A stretch of 21,805 bases of DNA, from contig DLKC01000065.1 of the NCBI GenBank assembly GCA_002478885.1, forward strand, positions 1-21,805. The letters run 5' to 3'. The notes below the pieces were generated by a model that was given only the letters and a program-made list of their open reading frames with translations, ran no database searches and was not told where the DNA came from. Positions 1 through 8,027 of this stretch are shown here, in pieces. Numbering within the stretch: position 1 is the first letter of the stretch; the number at the start of each line of letters is the position of its first letter. The position numbers and the translations under genes were made by a program. The stretch is from Chitinophagaceae bacterium UBA7600. GTDB lineage: Bacteria; Bacteroidota; Bacteroidia; Chitinophagales; Chitinophagaceae.

Positions 1-18
1 TAGATTTGTCTAAATTTA
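1..18 (+). promoter_or_regulatory. Candidate mntR-mntH promoter and metal-repressor operator
   Basis: Bases 1-8 read TAGATTTG, an exact match to the Bacteroidota -7 element TAnnTTTG. Any -33 element would lie outside the window. The same stretch begins an imperfect inverted repeat, TAGATTT-GTCT-AAATTTA (1-18, 6 of 7 positions symmetric). An AT-rich palindrome over the promoter of a DtxR/MntR-family gene is the usual place for autoregulation. That the repressor binds here is inferred. The expected transcript start near 13-15 would leave only about 10-15 nt of leader. Confidence 0.45.
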
Positions 19-24
19 TTTTAA

Positions 25-690
25 GTGTTGCCTAATCTTTCATTTACCGAAGAGAACTATCTCAAGCATATTTACCACCTGCAGCAGGCCGATGGCTATG
101 TAACCACAAACGGTCTTGCGTCTTCACTGAAAGCGAGGCCCGCTTCCATTACCGATATGCTGAAAAAACTGAAATTGAAAAAATTGATCAGCTACGAGCC
201 TTACAAAGAATTTCAGCTTACCGTTAATGGCCGGAAAATGGCACTGGATATAGTAAGACGGCACCGGCTCTGGGAGTTTTTCCTGGTTGAAAAGTTGCAG
301 TTTGGCTGGGATGAGGTTCATGAAATTGCCGAAGAACTGGAACATGTCGGTAGCAAAAAACTCGTTGAAAAACTGGACGAGTTCCTTGATTATCCCCGTT
401 TCGACCCGCACGGAGATCCCATACCCGACAGCAATGGTAAAATGAGCCTCCTTGCCCAGGTTAGCCTGACCGAATTTGATTTTAATAAAACCGCGCAGGT
501 TACTTCGGTTGGCGGCCAGTCTGCGGAATTACTCGAAATGCTTAAGCACAGGAATATAAAGATTGGAACGCAACTCGAAATCAAACGAAGATTTGATTTC
601 GACAAATCGCTTGAAATAAAAATAAAAAATCAATCCCCTGTAACCATCAGTGAACAATTGGCAAAAGTCGTATTCGTAAAACAAGTTTAA
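25..690 (+). CDS. mntR: DtxR/MntR-family metal-dependent transcriptional repressor
   Basis: This 221-residue protein should repress metal-uptake genes when loaded with Mn(II) or Fe(II). An N-terminal winged helix (about 1-70, with TEENYLKHIY at 8-17) is followed by the metal-binding dimerisation region (about 72-145) and an SH3-like FeoA domain (about 150-221). Candidate metal ligands are H80, E84, H99, E103, E106 and H107. Aligned by eye with B. subtilis MntR, the D8 and E11 positions are N11 and K14 here. H80/E84/H99 match the ancillary site of DtxR. An in-frame TAA at 22-24 limits the start to GTG 25 or TTG 28; neither is ATG, so the first residue is uncertain. The stop is one base before the next gene, an Nramp transporter, which makes this the regulator of an uptake operon and favours manganese as effector. 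Confidence 0.9.
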   Translation: MLPNLSFTEENYLKHIYHLQQADGYVTTNGLASSLKARPASITDMLKKLKLKKLISYEPYKEFQLTVNGRKMALDIVRRHRLWEFFLVEKLQFGWDEVHEIAEELEHVGSKKLVEKLDEFLDYPRFDPHGDPIPDSNGKMSLLAQVSLTEFDFNKTAQVTSVGGQSAELLEMLKHRNIKIGTQLEIKRRFDFDKSLEIKIKNQSPVTISEQLAKVVFVKQV

Positions 691-691
691 A

Positions 692-2578
692 ATGAAAAAT
701 GTGTTTGACAGGCATCACGGTGCAGACTTATCACTAAGCGAAGTGCATGCTTCGGTTGAAACGGAGCGCACCGGCAAAGGCATAAAAAAATTTCTGCCTT
801 ATATAGGGCCCGCCTACCTGGTAAGCGTTGGTTATATGGATCCCGGTAATTGGGCAACAGACCTTCAGGGCGGTGCACAATTCGGATACCAGCTTATTTG
901 GGTTTTACTTATGAGCAACCTGATGGCGCTCCTGTTGCAAAGCCTGAGCGCAAGACTGGGCATTATCCGCAGGAGAGACCTTGCCCAGGCCAACAGGGAA
1001 GAATACCCGCCCCTGGTCAATATTTGCCTGTACATATTGGCAGAACTGGCCATCGCGGCATGTGATCTCGCCGAGGTGCTCGGTATGGCTATCGGTATAC
1101 ACTTGTTAACCGGTCTCCCGGTATTAGGGGGCGTTTGCATAACTGTTCTCGATACTTTTCTATTGCTTTTTTTGCAGCGTTACGGCATGCGTAAAATGGA
1201 AGCATTCATCATAGCGCTGGTAGCAACAATCGGTCTTTCTTTTCTTATAGAACTGATCTTCGCACAACCACATTTTGGTGACGTGGTAAAGGGCTTTGTG
1301 CCCGGGCCGCTTTCAAGCAACGCCTTATACATTGCTGTAGGTATTATCGGTGCTACCGTCATGCCGCATAATTTATACCTGCATTCCGCATTGGTGCAAA
1401 CAAGAAAAATCAAACCCGATGACAACAGCATTCGGCAGGCGCTTAAGTTCAATATGATCGACAGCACAATTGCCTTAAATGCCGCATTCTTCGTTAACGC
1501 TGCCATATTGATTCTGGCAGCTTCCGTTTTCTTTGTCAATGGTCATACGCAGGTTGCTAAAATTGAAGACGCACACAGGTTACTGGAACCAATGCTCGGG
1601 ACAACCCTGGCACCAATGCTATTCGCCATTGCACTGATCGCCGCCGGTCAAAGCTCCACCGTAACAGGCACACTCGCCGGGCAGATCGTAATGGAAGGTT
1701 ACCTGCGATTGCGCATCAACCCATGGATCAGGCGATTGATCACAAGACTTATTGCGATCGTGCCCGCAGTGGCAGTAATTCTTATCTGGGGCGATGAAAA
1801 ACTGGATGCGCTGTTGGTATTAAGCCAGGTTATTCTAAGCCTTCAATTGGGATTTGCGATCATTCCACTCATACATTTTGTGAGTGACAAAGACAGTATG
1901 GGCAAATTCGCAATCAAGGGTTATACAAAAGTATTATCATGGCTGGTGGCTGGCATTCTTGTTTTCCTGAACGTTAAGCTTGTGGCAGAACAAACATTTG
2001 AACTTTTTGCGCAGGATGGAAACTACGTGCTTAAGTCCATCGTTGCCATTGGCTGGATCGCTTTCAGTTGGCTGTTTGTAATGATGACTGCCCTCCCCGT
2101 CATCCGTAAAAGAAAGGAAAAAGCAAATGTGCGCCTGCACAGTGCTGAAAAGCCATTGGAACTGCCTGCCATACCTGTAATACGTAAAGTGGCTGTAGCA
2201 CTCGACTTCAGCGATAACGACCAGAAACTGATCGCTTATGCACTGGCACAGCAGAAAGGCATAACCATCTTACTGCTGCACATTGTTGAAACAGCCCAGG
2301 CTAAATTCTATGGCAACTCCGACGACTACGAAACAAGAAAAGACCAGCAGCAGCTCGATGGTTACGCCGCTCAGCTAACGGCAATGGGCTACCAGGTGCA
2401 GGTGCAACTTGGCTTTCAAAGCCGCGTGCGGGAGATTGTACGCATCGTTACCGAAGCAAATGCCGACATGCTCGTAATGGGTGCTCACCGCCACACAGGA
2501 ATCAAAGACTATATTTATGGAGAAACTGTCGACCAGGTTCGCCACAAATTAACCATCCCCGTTTTGATCGCTCCATAA
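692..2578 (+). CDS. mntH: Nramp Mn(II)/H+ symporter with C-terminal universal stress protein domain
   Basis: This is a proton-coupled divalent metal importer of the inner membrane. It is 628 residues long, well above the 400-450 usual for MntH, because a UspA-like domain is fused to its C terminus. The Nramp signatures are both present: DPGN at 50-53 in the first membrane helix, and MPHN at 224-227 in helix 6, which together supply the metal ligands of characterised Nramp transporters. About 11 hydrophobic segments fill residues 35-470. A charged linker follows, then the Usp domain from about 497 to 628. Its nucleotide loop, GAHRHTG followed by GET, has Arg where the second Gly of the usual G-2X-G-9X-G(S/T) motif stands, so ATP binding is uncertain. 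It is co-transcribed with the upstream repressor (1 bp gap). Nramp-Usp fusions are known in Bacteroidota; their function is not settled. Confidence 0.93.
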   Translation: MKNVFDRHHGADLSLSEVHASVETERTGKGIKKFLPYIGPAYLVSVGYMDPGNWATDLQGGAQFGYQLIWVLLMSNLMALLLQSLSARLGIIRRRDLAQANREEYPPLVNICLYILAELAIAACDLAEVLGMAIGIHLLTGLPVLGGVCITVLDTFLLLFLQRYGMRKMEAFIIALVATIGLSFLIELIFAQPHFGDVVKGFVPGPLSSNALYIAVGIIGATVMPHNLYLHSALVQTRKIKPDDNSIRQALKFNMIDSTIALNAAFFVNAAILILAASVFFVNGHTQVAKIEDAHRLLEPMLGTTLAPMLFAIALIAAGQSSTVTGTLAGQIVMEGYLRLRINPWIRRLITRLIAIVPAVAVILIWGDEKLDALLVLSQVILSLQLGFAIIPLIHFVSDKDSMGKFAIKGYTKVLSWLVAGILVFLNVKLVAEQTFELFAQDGNYVLKSIVAIGWIAFSWLFVMMTALPVIRKRKEKANVRLHSAEKPLELPAIPVIRKVAVALDFSDNDQKLIAYALAQQKGITILLLHIVETAQAKFYGNSDDYETRKDQQQLDGYAAQLTAMGYQVQVQLGFQSRVREIVRIVTEANADMLVMGAHRHTGIKDYIYGETVDQVRHKLTIPVLIAP

Positions 2579-2611
2579 AAACAGGAATATATTTGCGCAT
2601 CACAAAAGTCT

Positions 2612-3112
2612 ATGCAAACAACCCCGGTTTATACTATTCGTTCGATAGAAAAGGAAGACAATGAACGCATCGCGTTTATCATAAGGTCAGTGCTGGCCGA
2701 GTTTAAAGCCAACAGGCCTGGCACCGTTTATTATGATCCAACCACGGATGATCTTTTTACACTTTTTCAGGCACAGGGATCAGCCTATTTTATTGTAGAA
2801 ATGAATGGTGAAATCGTAGGCGGTTCCGGCATATTCCCCACTCCTGCCCTGCCCCATGCCTGTTGCGAACTGGTGAAATTATACTTACTTCCACATGCTA
2901 GGGGTAAGGGTATTGCAAAAGTGCTTATACAAAAATGTTTCGATGCGGCCACGCAAAACGGCTACCATTCCATGTACCTCGAAACCATGCCCGAACTAAG
3001 TACGGCCGTTGGCTTATACCAGCAACTTGGCTTTAACTATCTCCAGGGCCCGCTTGGAAATTCAGGCCATTTCGGATGCGCGATCTGGATGTTGAAAGAC
3101 CTTGACGGGTAA
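2612..3112 (+). CDS. GNAT-family N-acetyltransferase
   Basis: This 166-residue single-domain protein belongs to the Gcn5-related acetyltransferases, which move an acetyl group from acetyl-CoA to an amine. The pyrophosphate-binding motif A is RGKGIA at residues 97-102, on the expected strand-helix boundary after KLYLLPHA. The downstream segment with YLETMPEL and GLYQQLGF matches motif B. No signal peptide or membrane segment is visible, so it should be cytosolic. The acceptor cannot be told from the sequence. It starts 33 bp after mntH and may be read from the same transcript, but nothing ties it to metal handling. There is no clear terminator after it; a repeat element follows. Confidence 0.85.
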   Translation: MQTTPVYTIRSIEKEDNERIAFIIRSVLAEFKANRPGTVYYDPTTDDLFTLFQAQGSAYFIVEMNGEIVGGSGIFPTPALPHACCELVKLYLLPHARGKGIAKVLIQKCFDAATQNGYHSMYLETMPELSTAVGLYQQLGFNYLQGPLGNSGHFGCAIWMLKDLDG

Positions 3113-3156
3113 ATACATTTTTATTGGCCAAACTACAGTACAGGCATTGAGCATTC

Positions 3157-3304
3157 GTTGCGTCGCACGCTTCAGTGCCATAACTTTTCCCGGCAGAAAT
3201 ACCCCGCCGCATACAATGGTCAGGTCATTGTTCCAAACCCGAAGCGAGTGATGCCGGGTGTGCGGGCATCGTTGCACCACCGGCTAAAAGAACAAATGCC
3301 GGCA
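3157..3304. repeat. Interspersed repeat copy A: inverted pair of the GTGCGACGCAAC family
   Basis: This lies between the GNAT gene and the M61 peptidase gene (277 bp gap, otherwise without a convincing gene). The left arm is an exact reverse-complement core, GTTGCGTCGCAC, at 3157-3168. The right arm is a degenerate forward copy: GGTGTGCG at 3257-3264, followed by AAAGAACAAA at 3287-3296 and GCCGGCA at 3298-3304. The right-hand part matches copy C almost base for base, apart from the diverged middle. The two arms face each other about 90 bp apart. Confidence 0.65.
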
Positions 3305-3341
3305 ACAAAAGAACAACAGCGGGCAGCACTTATCAATTTCT

Positions 3342-3373
3342 TTGGACAGATAAAGCACCGATCCATACATTCG
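3342..3373 (+). promoter_or_regulatory. Candidate promoter of the M61 peptidase gene
   Basis: TTG at 3342-3344 is separated by 21 nt from TACATTCG at 3366-3373. This is a 7/8 match to the Bacteroidota -7 consensus TAnnTTTG with the right spacing. Transcription would start near 3380, compatible with translation from ATG 3390 or, more comfortably, ATG 3414. Confidence 0.4.
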
Positions 3374-3389
3374 CTTTAAAATCTGCTTT

Positions 3390-5213
3390 ATGTGTTTCTA
3401 CAGTGCACCAAAAATGCTTGCGCAGTCGCGCAGGATGCTTTTACTTTCAGTGAGCATAATCGTTTTTTCTGCTACGCAATCCTTTGCGCAAAAGCAAGAC
3501 AGCCGGGTGCATTTTACTGTATCCATGGAGCACCCCTCCACCCATTATTTCCACGTGGAAGTCAATTGCAGTGGTTTTCAAGGCGACAGTATCAGTTTTA
3601 AAATGCCTGCCTGGGCTCCGGGTTATTACTGGATCATGAACTATTCAAAGAACGTCATCAACTTTAAAGCGGCCGATGAAAGTGGTAAACAACTTGCCTG
3701 TGACAAAACAGGTAAGAATGAGTGGCGGGTGATCAAAAAGACGAATGTAACGGTCAATATCAGCTACGATGTTTATGCCAACGTGCAATCTGTTGCTGAC
3801 CCTTTCCTTGATGACAGTCATGCCTATATTGCCACAGGCGGCATATTGATTTATCCGAAGGGTCAATTAAAACATGACTCCTATATAACCATAAAACCAT
3901 TTTCAAAATGGGCGTCCGTATCAACAGGGCTGGAGCCGGTGAAAGAGCAGCCATTTACTTACCACGCCAACGACTTTGATGAGCTGTTTGATTGCCCGTT
4001 TTACATCGGCAACCAGGAAATTTTATCCTTTGAGGTCAAAGGCATCAGGCATGAGGTCGCCTTCGAAAACCCTGCTAATTTTGAAACAGGCAAACTGCTT
4101 TCCGATTTGAAGAAAATGGTAGAAGCGGCATCTCATGTAATCGGCGATATTCCTTACAAGCACTACAGTTTTCTCATCATGGGCGATGGCCGAGGCGGAC
4201 TGGAACACAGAAATTCAACCGCAGTTTTTTCAAGTAATAATTTCTATGGCCAAAGCGATCCTGAATCTTATAAAAGATGGCTGGGATTTCTCACCCACGA
4301 ATACTTTCATTTGTACAATATAAAATCCATCAGGCCGATCGCTTTAGGGCCATTTGATTACGATAAAGAGAATCTCACGCACATGCTATGGGTATCCGAA
4401 GGTTTTACCGTTTACTATGAATACATCATATTAAACAGGGCTGGCCTTATGTCAAAGGAAGATGCGTACAAAGCCATACAGGGCAACATAAAGAATTATG
4501 AGAACGTTCCTGGCCATCTATTCCAGTCCGCCACAGAAGCCAGCTACGATACCTGGATCCAGTTTTTTGCAAGGGGCGACAATGCTGCAAACACCATGAT
4601 CTCTTATTACGACAAAGGATCGGCACTCGGCGCACTGCTCGATATTGCCATAAGGCACGAAACCAACAACAAAAGATCGCTCGACGATGTGATGAGGACA
4701 CTATACAATACGTATTATAAGCAAAAGAAGCGTGGCTTTACCGATGATGAGTTCAGGAAAGCTTGCGAGCTAACTGCGGGTAAAGCATTACCGGAAATAT
4801 TCAGTTATGCCTCCACCACGAAAGACATCGATTATAAAAAATACTTTGGCTGGGCGGGCCTGGGCATTGACACTGCCGCAAGGCCATTGGGCAGCCTATC
4901 CACCGGGGCAACAATGCAATTAAAGAATAACCAGCTTGTCATAACCGCTGTTGAGTGGAACAGCCCTGCATGGAATGCCGGTCTCAGTTCAAACGACATT
5001 GTGCTGAAAGCAGCCGGAGTTTTAATCGGCAAACCTGCCGATCTCGAAGCAGTATTAAAAGGCAAAAAAGCCGGCGATATGCTCGAACTGATCGTAAGCC
5101 GCAGGAACAAGGAAATGACATTCAGCGTTCCATTGAGGGAAAAAACAGAACGCAGTTTTGAAATCAGTGAAATACCACAGGCTGATCCCCATTGGGCGGG
5201 CTGGCTCCGGTAA
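3390..5213 (+). CDS. Secreted M61-family metallopeptidase with PDZ domain
   Basis: This is a zinc peptidase of the M61 (glycyl aminopeptidase-like) family, 607 residues. After a hydrophobic signal segment ending SFAQ (about 16-34), an N-terminal beta domain (about 38-210) precedes the catalytic domain. That holds HEYFH at 303-307 (H303 and H307 zinc ligands, E304 the base) and the downstream WVSEGFTVYYE block at about 334-344, whose Glu (E337) is the likely third ligand. A PDZ-like domain follows at about 498-580, as in many family members. ATG 3390 gives a long leader; ATG 3414 (MLAQSRR) or ATG 3435 (MLLLSV) give cleaner signal peptides. The mature protein is expected in the periplasm or outside, with no T9SS tail. 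A strong terminator follows. The substrate is not known. Confidence 0.9.
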   Translation: MCFYSAPKMLAQSRRMLLLSVSIIVFSATQSFAQKQDSRVHFTVSMEHPSTHYFHVEVNCSGFQGDSISFKMPAWAPGYYWIMNYSKNVINFKAADESGKQLACDKTGKNEWRVIKKTNVTVNISYDVYANVQSVADPFLDDSHAYIATGGILIYPKGQLKHDSYITIKPFSKWASVSTGLEPVKEQPFTYHANDFDELFDCPFYIGNQEILSFEVKGIRHEVAFENPANFETGKLLSDLKKMVEAASHVIGDIPYKHYSFLIMGDGRGGLEHRNSTAVFSSNNFYGQSDPESYKRWLGFLTHEYFHLYNIKSIRPIALGPFDYDKENLTHMLWVSEGFTVYYEYIILNRAGLMSKEDAYKAIQGNIKNYENVPGHLFQSATEASYDTWIQFFARGDNAANTMISYYDKGSALGALLDIAIRHETNNKRSLDDVMRTLYNTYYKQKKRGFTDDEFRKACELTAGKALPEIFSYASTTKDIDYKKYFGWAGLGIDTAARPLGSLSTGATMQLKNNQLVITAVEWNSPAWNAGLSSNDIVLKAAGVLIGKPADLEAVLKGKKAGDMLELIVSRRNKEMTFSVPLREKTERSFEISEIPQADPHWAGWLR

Positions 5214-5309
5214 TCAGGCCTATTGTATAAGGCCTTATAATATATCGTCCCTTGCTTGACGGGCATCCCCGGTATCCATCAGCGCTTACGCATTATAGTT
5301 GACATATGG

Positions 5310-5341
5310 CAGGCTGGCCAATTGACCGGCCTGTTTTTTTT
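5310..5341 (+). terminator. Rho-independent terminator after the M61 peptidase gene
   Basis: An 8-bp stem, CAGGCTGG at 5310-5317 paired with CCGGCCTG at 5326-5333 (one T-G pair), has an 8-nt loop and is followed directly by eight T residues. Confidence 0.8.
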
Positions 5342-5633
5342 GAGGAACACCATTTCGGCACCGTTGCCCTTGCAATAACAAGTACACACAACCCTTTCTC
5401 CACGACAGTCAATTCGAATATATACTACATATAACAACAAGCTTCAACTATAACCCGTTTCAGCCTTTGTGTGTAACTCTGCAGTAGAAATTCAAACATG
5501 ATTTTAACAATGCAAAACAATAGTTAAGTGTTGTTAAGTAACCGCAGGGTAAAACTGGTAAACAGTAAAATAATCACAAAGTAGTTTCACCCTTAAGTAA
5601 TCATATCCAATATCAACCTTATTACCTTTTTCT
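5342..5633. other. Gene-free AT-rich leader region before the T9SS esterase gene
   Basis: About 290 bp without a supportable reading frame, repeat core or RNA gene. It is AT-rich towards the right end and presumably carries the promoter of the gene at 5634. I found no clean TAnnTTTG with a spaced TTG, so no promoter is called. Before it, 5214-5309 holds only a weak 5-bp hairpin (AGGCC/GGCCT near 5216-5240). Confidence 0.5.
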
Positions 5634-7787
5634 ATGAAAAATCTATTGCAGCCAATCGTGTGTGTTCTGCTGTGCGTGTTTGTCCTGTCTGCCACGCCCG
5701 CAAAAACACAAAACCTCTACGATGTAGCCTACGGACAAAATACAGACTGGATGAACAACTCTGTGCCATTAACCATGGACATTTACTTCCCCCACGACAT
5801 GACGCCCGGCAAAAAATATCCTCTTGTTATGCTCATTCATGGCGGTAGTTTCTTTGGCGGGCGGAAAGAGGGGCTCGCAACCCAGTGCCAGGTGCTCGCT
5901 GACTCTGGTTTTATTGCAGCTACCATCAATTATCGCCTTGGTTGGAATTACCAGACGCAATGCAAGGGCGACACAGCTACCCTGCTCCCTGCAGTCTACC
6001 GCGCATTGCAGGATGCAAATGCAGCAATGCGCTACCTGGTGTCACAGGCCGACAACTATAATATTGATACAGCCTGGTTATTTACGGGCGGAATCAGCGC
6101 CGGTGCCATAACAGCAATGGCAATTAATTATCTCGATGATAATATTGCCTCCTTCGCGTTGCCAAAATGTGCCAGTGAATTGGGTAGCCTTAGCAATGCA
6201 TCCAACGACCTTTCAAACAGCTACACCATAAAAGGAATTTCGAGCATAGCCGGTGCAGTGATGGACTCCTCCCTTGTTCATGAAGGCAGGACATTTCCAA
6301 CCATCTTTTTCCAGGGCGATGCAGATGAAGTAATACCTGTGGATATGGGTACTTACCTCTGGTGCCCAAACTACAATGCATTATACGGTTCACTCTGTAT
6401 CTACAGGCAGCTTTGCCAGTATAACGAGGCGGCCTATGTACATATCCTCCATGGTGGTCACCATGAAAACAGTGAAACAACAGGCTATAATGATGATTTT
6501 ACCATGACCAATACCGCTTGCTTTTTTCACAAACTGATGCGCGGCGAAAAAATAACCAACAATATATTCTATGATTGGGAATACAGTTGTGACGTGCCGG
6601 TGCACCAGGCAGTAGAACTTACTTATTACAGGGATAAAGATGAAGATGGCTTCGGCAATATCAACGATTTCCTGGTGGATACCGTCAAACCCGGGGGTTA
6701 TGTTGTTGACAGCACTGATTGCGACGACGAAAACAATACTGTCTATCCCGGTGCAAAAGAAATCGTTGACGGAATTGACAACGATTGCGATGGCAGTATT
6801 GATGAAGACCAGCAATACACCTTCTACAGGGATGCTGACGAAGACGGCTATGGCGATTTCAACGATTCTTTACAGGCCTATGATGCGCCGGAAGGCTATG
6901 TAACAAACCACAATGATTGTGACGATAACAATGCCACCGTTTACCCGGGCGCTCCTGAACGCTGCGATGGGCTTGACAATGATTGCAACGGATTAATTGA
7001 TGATAACACGCTCAATGCTAAAATAAACCAGCAAAACATTCTTTATATCTGCGGCGGCACCCAAACAACCCTTACTGCAAATGAAGGAGACGATATTGCT
7101 TATCAATGGTGCAGAAACGGGGCAAAAATAAACGGCGCGACAAACGAGTCGCTGAGCGTTAATGTTGCCGGTAACTACTCCGTGCAGGAAATACTGGACG
7201 GTGCCTGTAAAGATACTTCCGCAGTGGTGGTGGTTGTGGTAAATGCAAAACCAAAGTCAGCCATAACAACACCTGAAGGTACCAGCCTCTGTGCCACCGG
7301 TACCGTAAAAATGGTCGCTAACACAGGCAAAGGCCTCACCTATCAATGGTACAAAAACAATGTAACTATACCTGGCGCCACAGGCATCACATACTTAGCC
7401 AACAGCGCCGGAAGCTATGCAGTGCTGGAAACAAGTGCAAGCAACTGCAGTGCAGTTTCAAAGGTTGTTAAACTCGTCAAGTGTACAAAAGGAAAGGGCT
7501 TTGACGCAAGCCTGTCCGATGATGTAACACTAACACCAGGTTGTGCAGTATTTCCAAATCCGGCAACAGATAAGATAAACATTCGCGCAAATGCGGATAA
7601 AGCCGGTGACGTGCGGATCAGTATTTTCAACATTGCAGGCCAACAGGTCTATAGCAAAACAGCCGTTGCCGTTCAGGGCATCAACGAGTACTCCGTTGAC
7701 GTGCTAAAGCTTAGCCCGGGTATGTACTATGTTGAATGGAGAAGTGAAAACACCTGCCTGCACACCAGGTTCCTTATTCAGAGGTAG
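5634..7787 (+). CDS. T9SS-exported multidomain protein: esterase, MopE-type repeats, Ig-like domains and sorting domain
   Basis: This 717-residue modular protein has five parts. A signal peptide (about 1-25) precedes an alpha/beta-hydrolase domain (about 30-310) with HGG at 69-71 as oxyanion hole, nucleophile S155 in GISAG, and likely D231 and H277. Two copies of a putative metal-binding repeat (MopE type, about 330-458) follow, each with DxDxDGxG, DCDD and GIDNDCDG-like Asp/Asn clusters. Next come two Ig-like segments (about 465-620, each with YQW) and a C-terminal type A sorting domain (about 636-717, starting VFPNPATDK). The tail predicts export by the type IX system and surface attachment or release. 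The hydrolase domain closely resembles the protein encoded at 9721-10848. Ester hydrolysis is inferred; the substrate is unknown. A terminator lies just after the stop. Confidence 0.88.
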   Translation: MKNLLQPIVCVLLCVFVLSATPAKTQNLYDVAYGQNTDWMNNSVPLTMDIYFPHDMTPGKKYPLVMLIHGGSFFGGRKEGLATQCQVLADSGFIAATINYRLGWNYQTQCKGDTATLLPAVYRALQDANAAMRYLVSQADNYNIDTAWLFTGGISAGAITAMAINYLDDNIASFALPKCASELGSLSNASNDLSNSYTIKGISSIAGAVMDSSLVHEGRTFPTIFFQGDADEVIPVDMGTYLWCPNYNALYGSLCIYRQLCQYNEAAYVHILHGGHHENSETTGYNDDFTMTNTACFFHKLMRGEKITNNIFYDWEYSCDVPVHQAVELTYYRDKDEDGFGNINDFLVDTVKPGGYVVDSTDCDDENNTVYPGAKEIVDGIDNDCDGSIDEDQQYTFYRDADEDGYGDFNDSLQAYDAPEGYVTNHNDCDDNNATVYPGAPERCDGLDNDCNGLIDDNTLNAKINQQNILYICGGTQTTLTANEGDDIAYQWCRNGAKINGATNESLSVNVAGNYSVQEILDGACKDTSAVVVVVVNAKPKSAITTPEGTSLCATGTVKMVANTGKGLTYQWYKNNVTIPGATGITYLANSAGSYAVLETSASNCSAVSKVVKLVKCTKGKGFDASLSDDVTLTPGCAVFPNPATDKINIRANADKAGDVRISIFNIAGQQVYSKTAVAVQGINEYSVDVLKLSPGMYYVEWRSENTCLHTRFLIQR

Positions 7788-7805
7788 AAGGTTGGATAAA
7801 TCGGG

Positions 7806-7845
7806 AAAGGCCATTGATCGTAAGATCGGGGCCTTTTCTCTTTTT
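7806..7845 (+). terminator. Rho-independent terminator after the T9SS esterase gene
   Basis: AAAGGCC (7806-7812) pairs with GGCCTTT (7830-7836). An inner GATC/GATC pair extends the stem, and a T-rich run (TTTTCTCTTTTT) follows. It begins 18 bp after the stop codon. Confidence 0.75.
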
Positions 7846-7880
7846 ATACCCCCGGCACGTAAGCAATGATAATTTGGTAG

Positions 7881-8006
7881 CCGGCACCGGTAACTCCGGT
7901 TTGGCACCGGTTGCGTCGCACGCTTGTACTGCATATCGCTGCCCGGCCAACGTTCCGAACCCTGAAATGTGCGACGCAAGAGGCGATGCTACAAGTGCCG
8001 GCGCCG
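7881..8006. repeat. Interspersed repeat copy B: perfect inverted pair between convergent genes
   Basis: TTGCGTCGCAC at 7911-7921 and its exact reverse complement GTGCGACGCAA at 7969-7979 form 11-bp arms around a 47-nt centre. Outside them lie GC-rich motifs: GGCACCGGT twice (7883-7891 and 7903-7911) on the left and AAGTGCCGGC on the right. The left arm continues into GCTTGTAC, matching the ACACTTGTAC of copy D. The element fills the space between the convergent T9SS esterase gene and smpB. Confidence 0.75.
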
Positions 8007-8027
8007 GGACAATAAAATCTAGCATGG

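Noticed and set aside
692..3112. A larger metal-resistance island around mntR-mntH
   Set aside because: The GNAT and M61 genes that follow show no metal-related features, and base composition does not change.
3158..3379. 73-residue reading frame between the GNAT and M61 genes
   Set aside because: It begins inside repeat copy A, has no recognisable domain, and covers the candidate promoter of the next gene.
5214..5309. Hairpin AGGCC/GGCCT after the M61 gene as a terminator
   Set aside because: Only 5 bp with a 10-nt loop and no T run; the strong terminator is at 5310-5341.
6390..6815. 141-residue minus-strand frame within the T9SS esterase gene
   Set aside because: Its hydrophobic content comes from the complement of Asp-rich repeats; no family resemblance.
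7883..7979. CRISPR-like array from repeated GC-rich words in copy B
   Set aside because: The repeats are few, short, irregularly spaced and inverted, and no cas gene is present.
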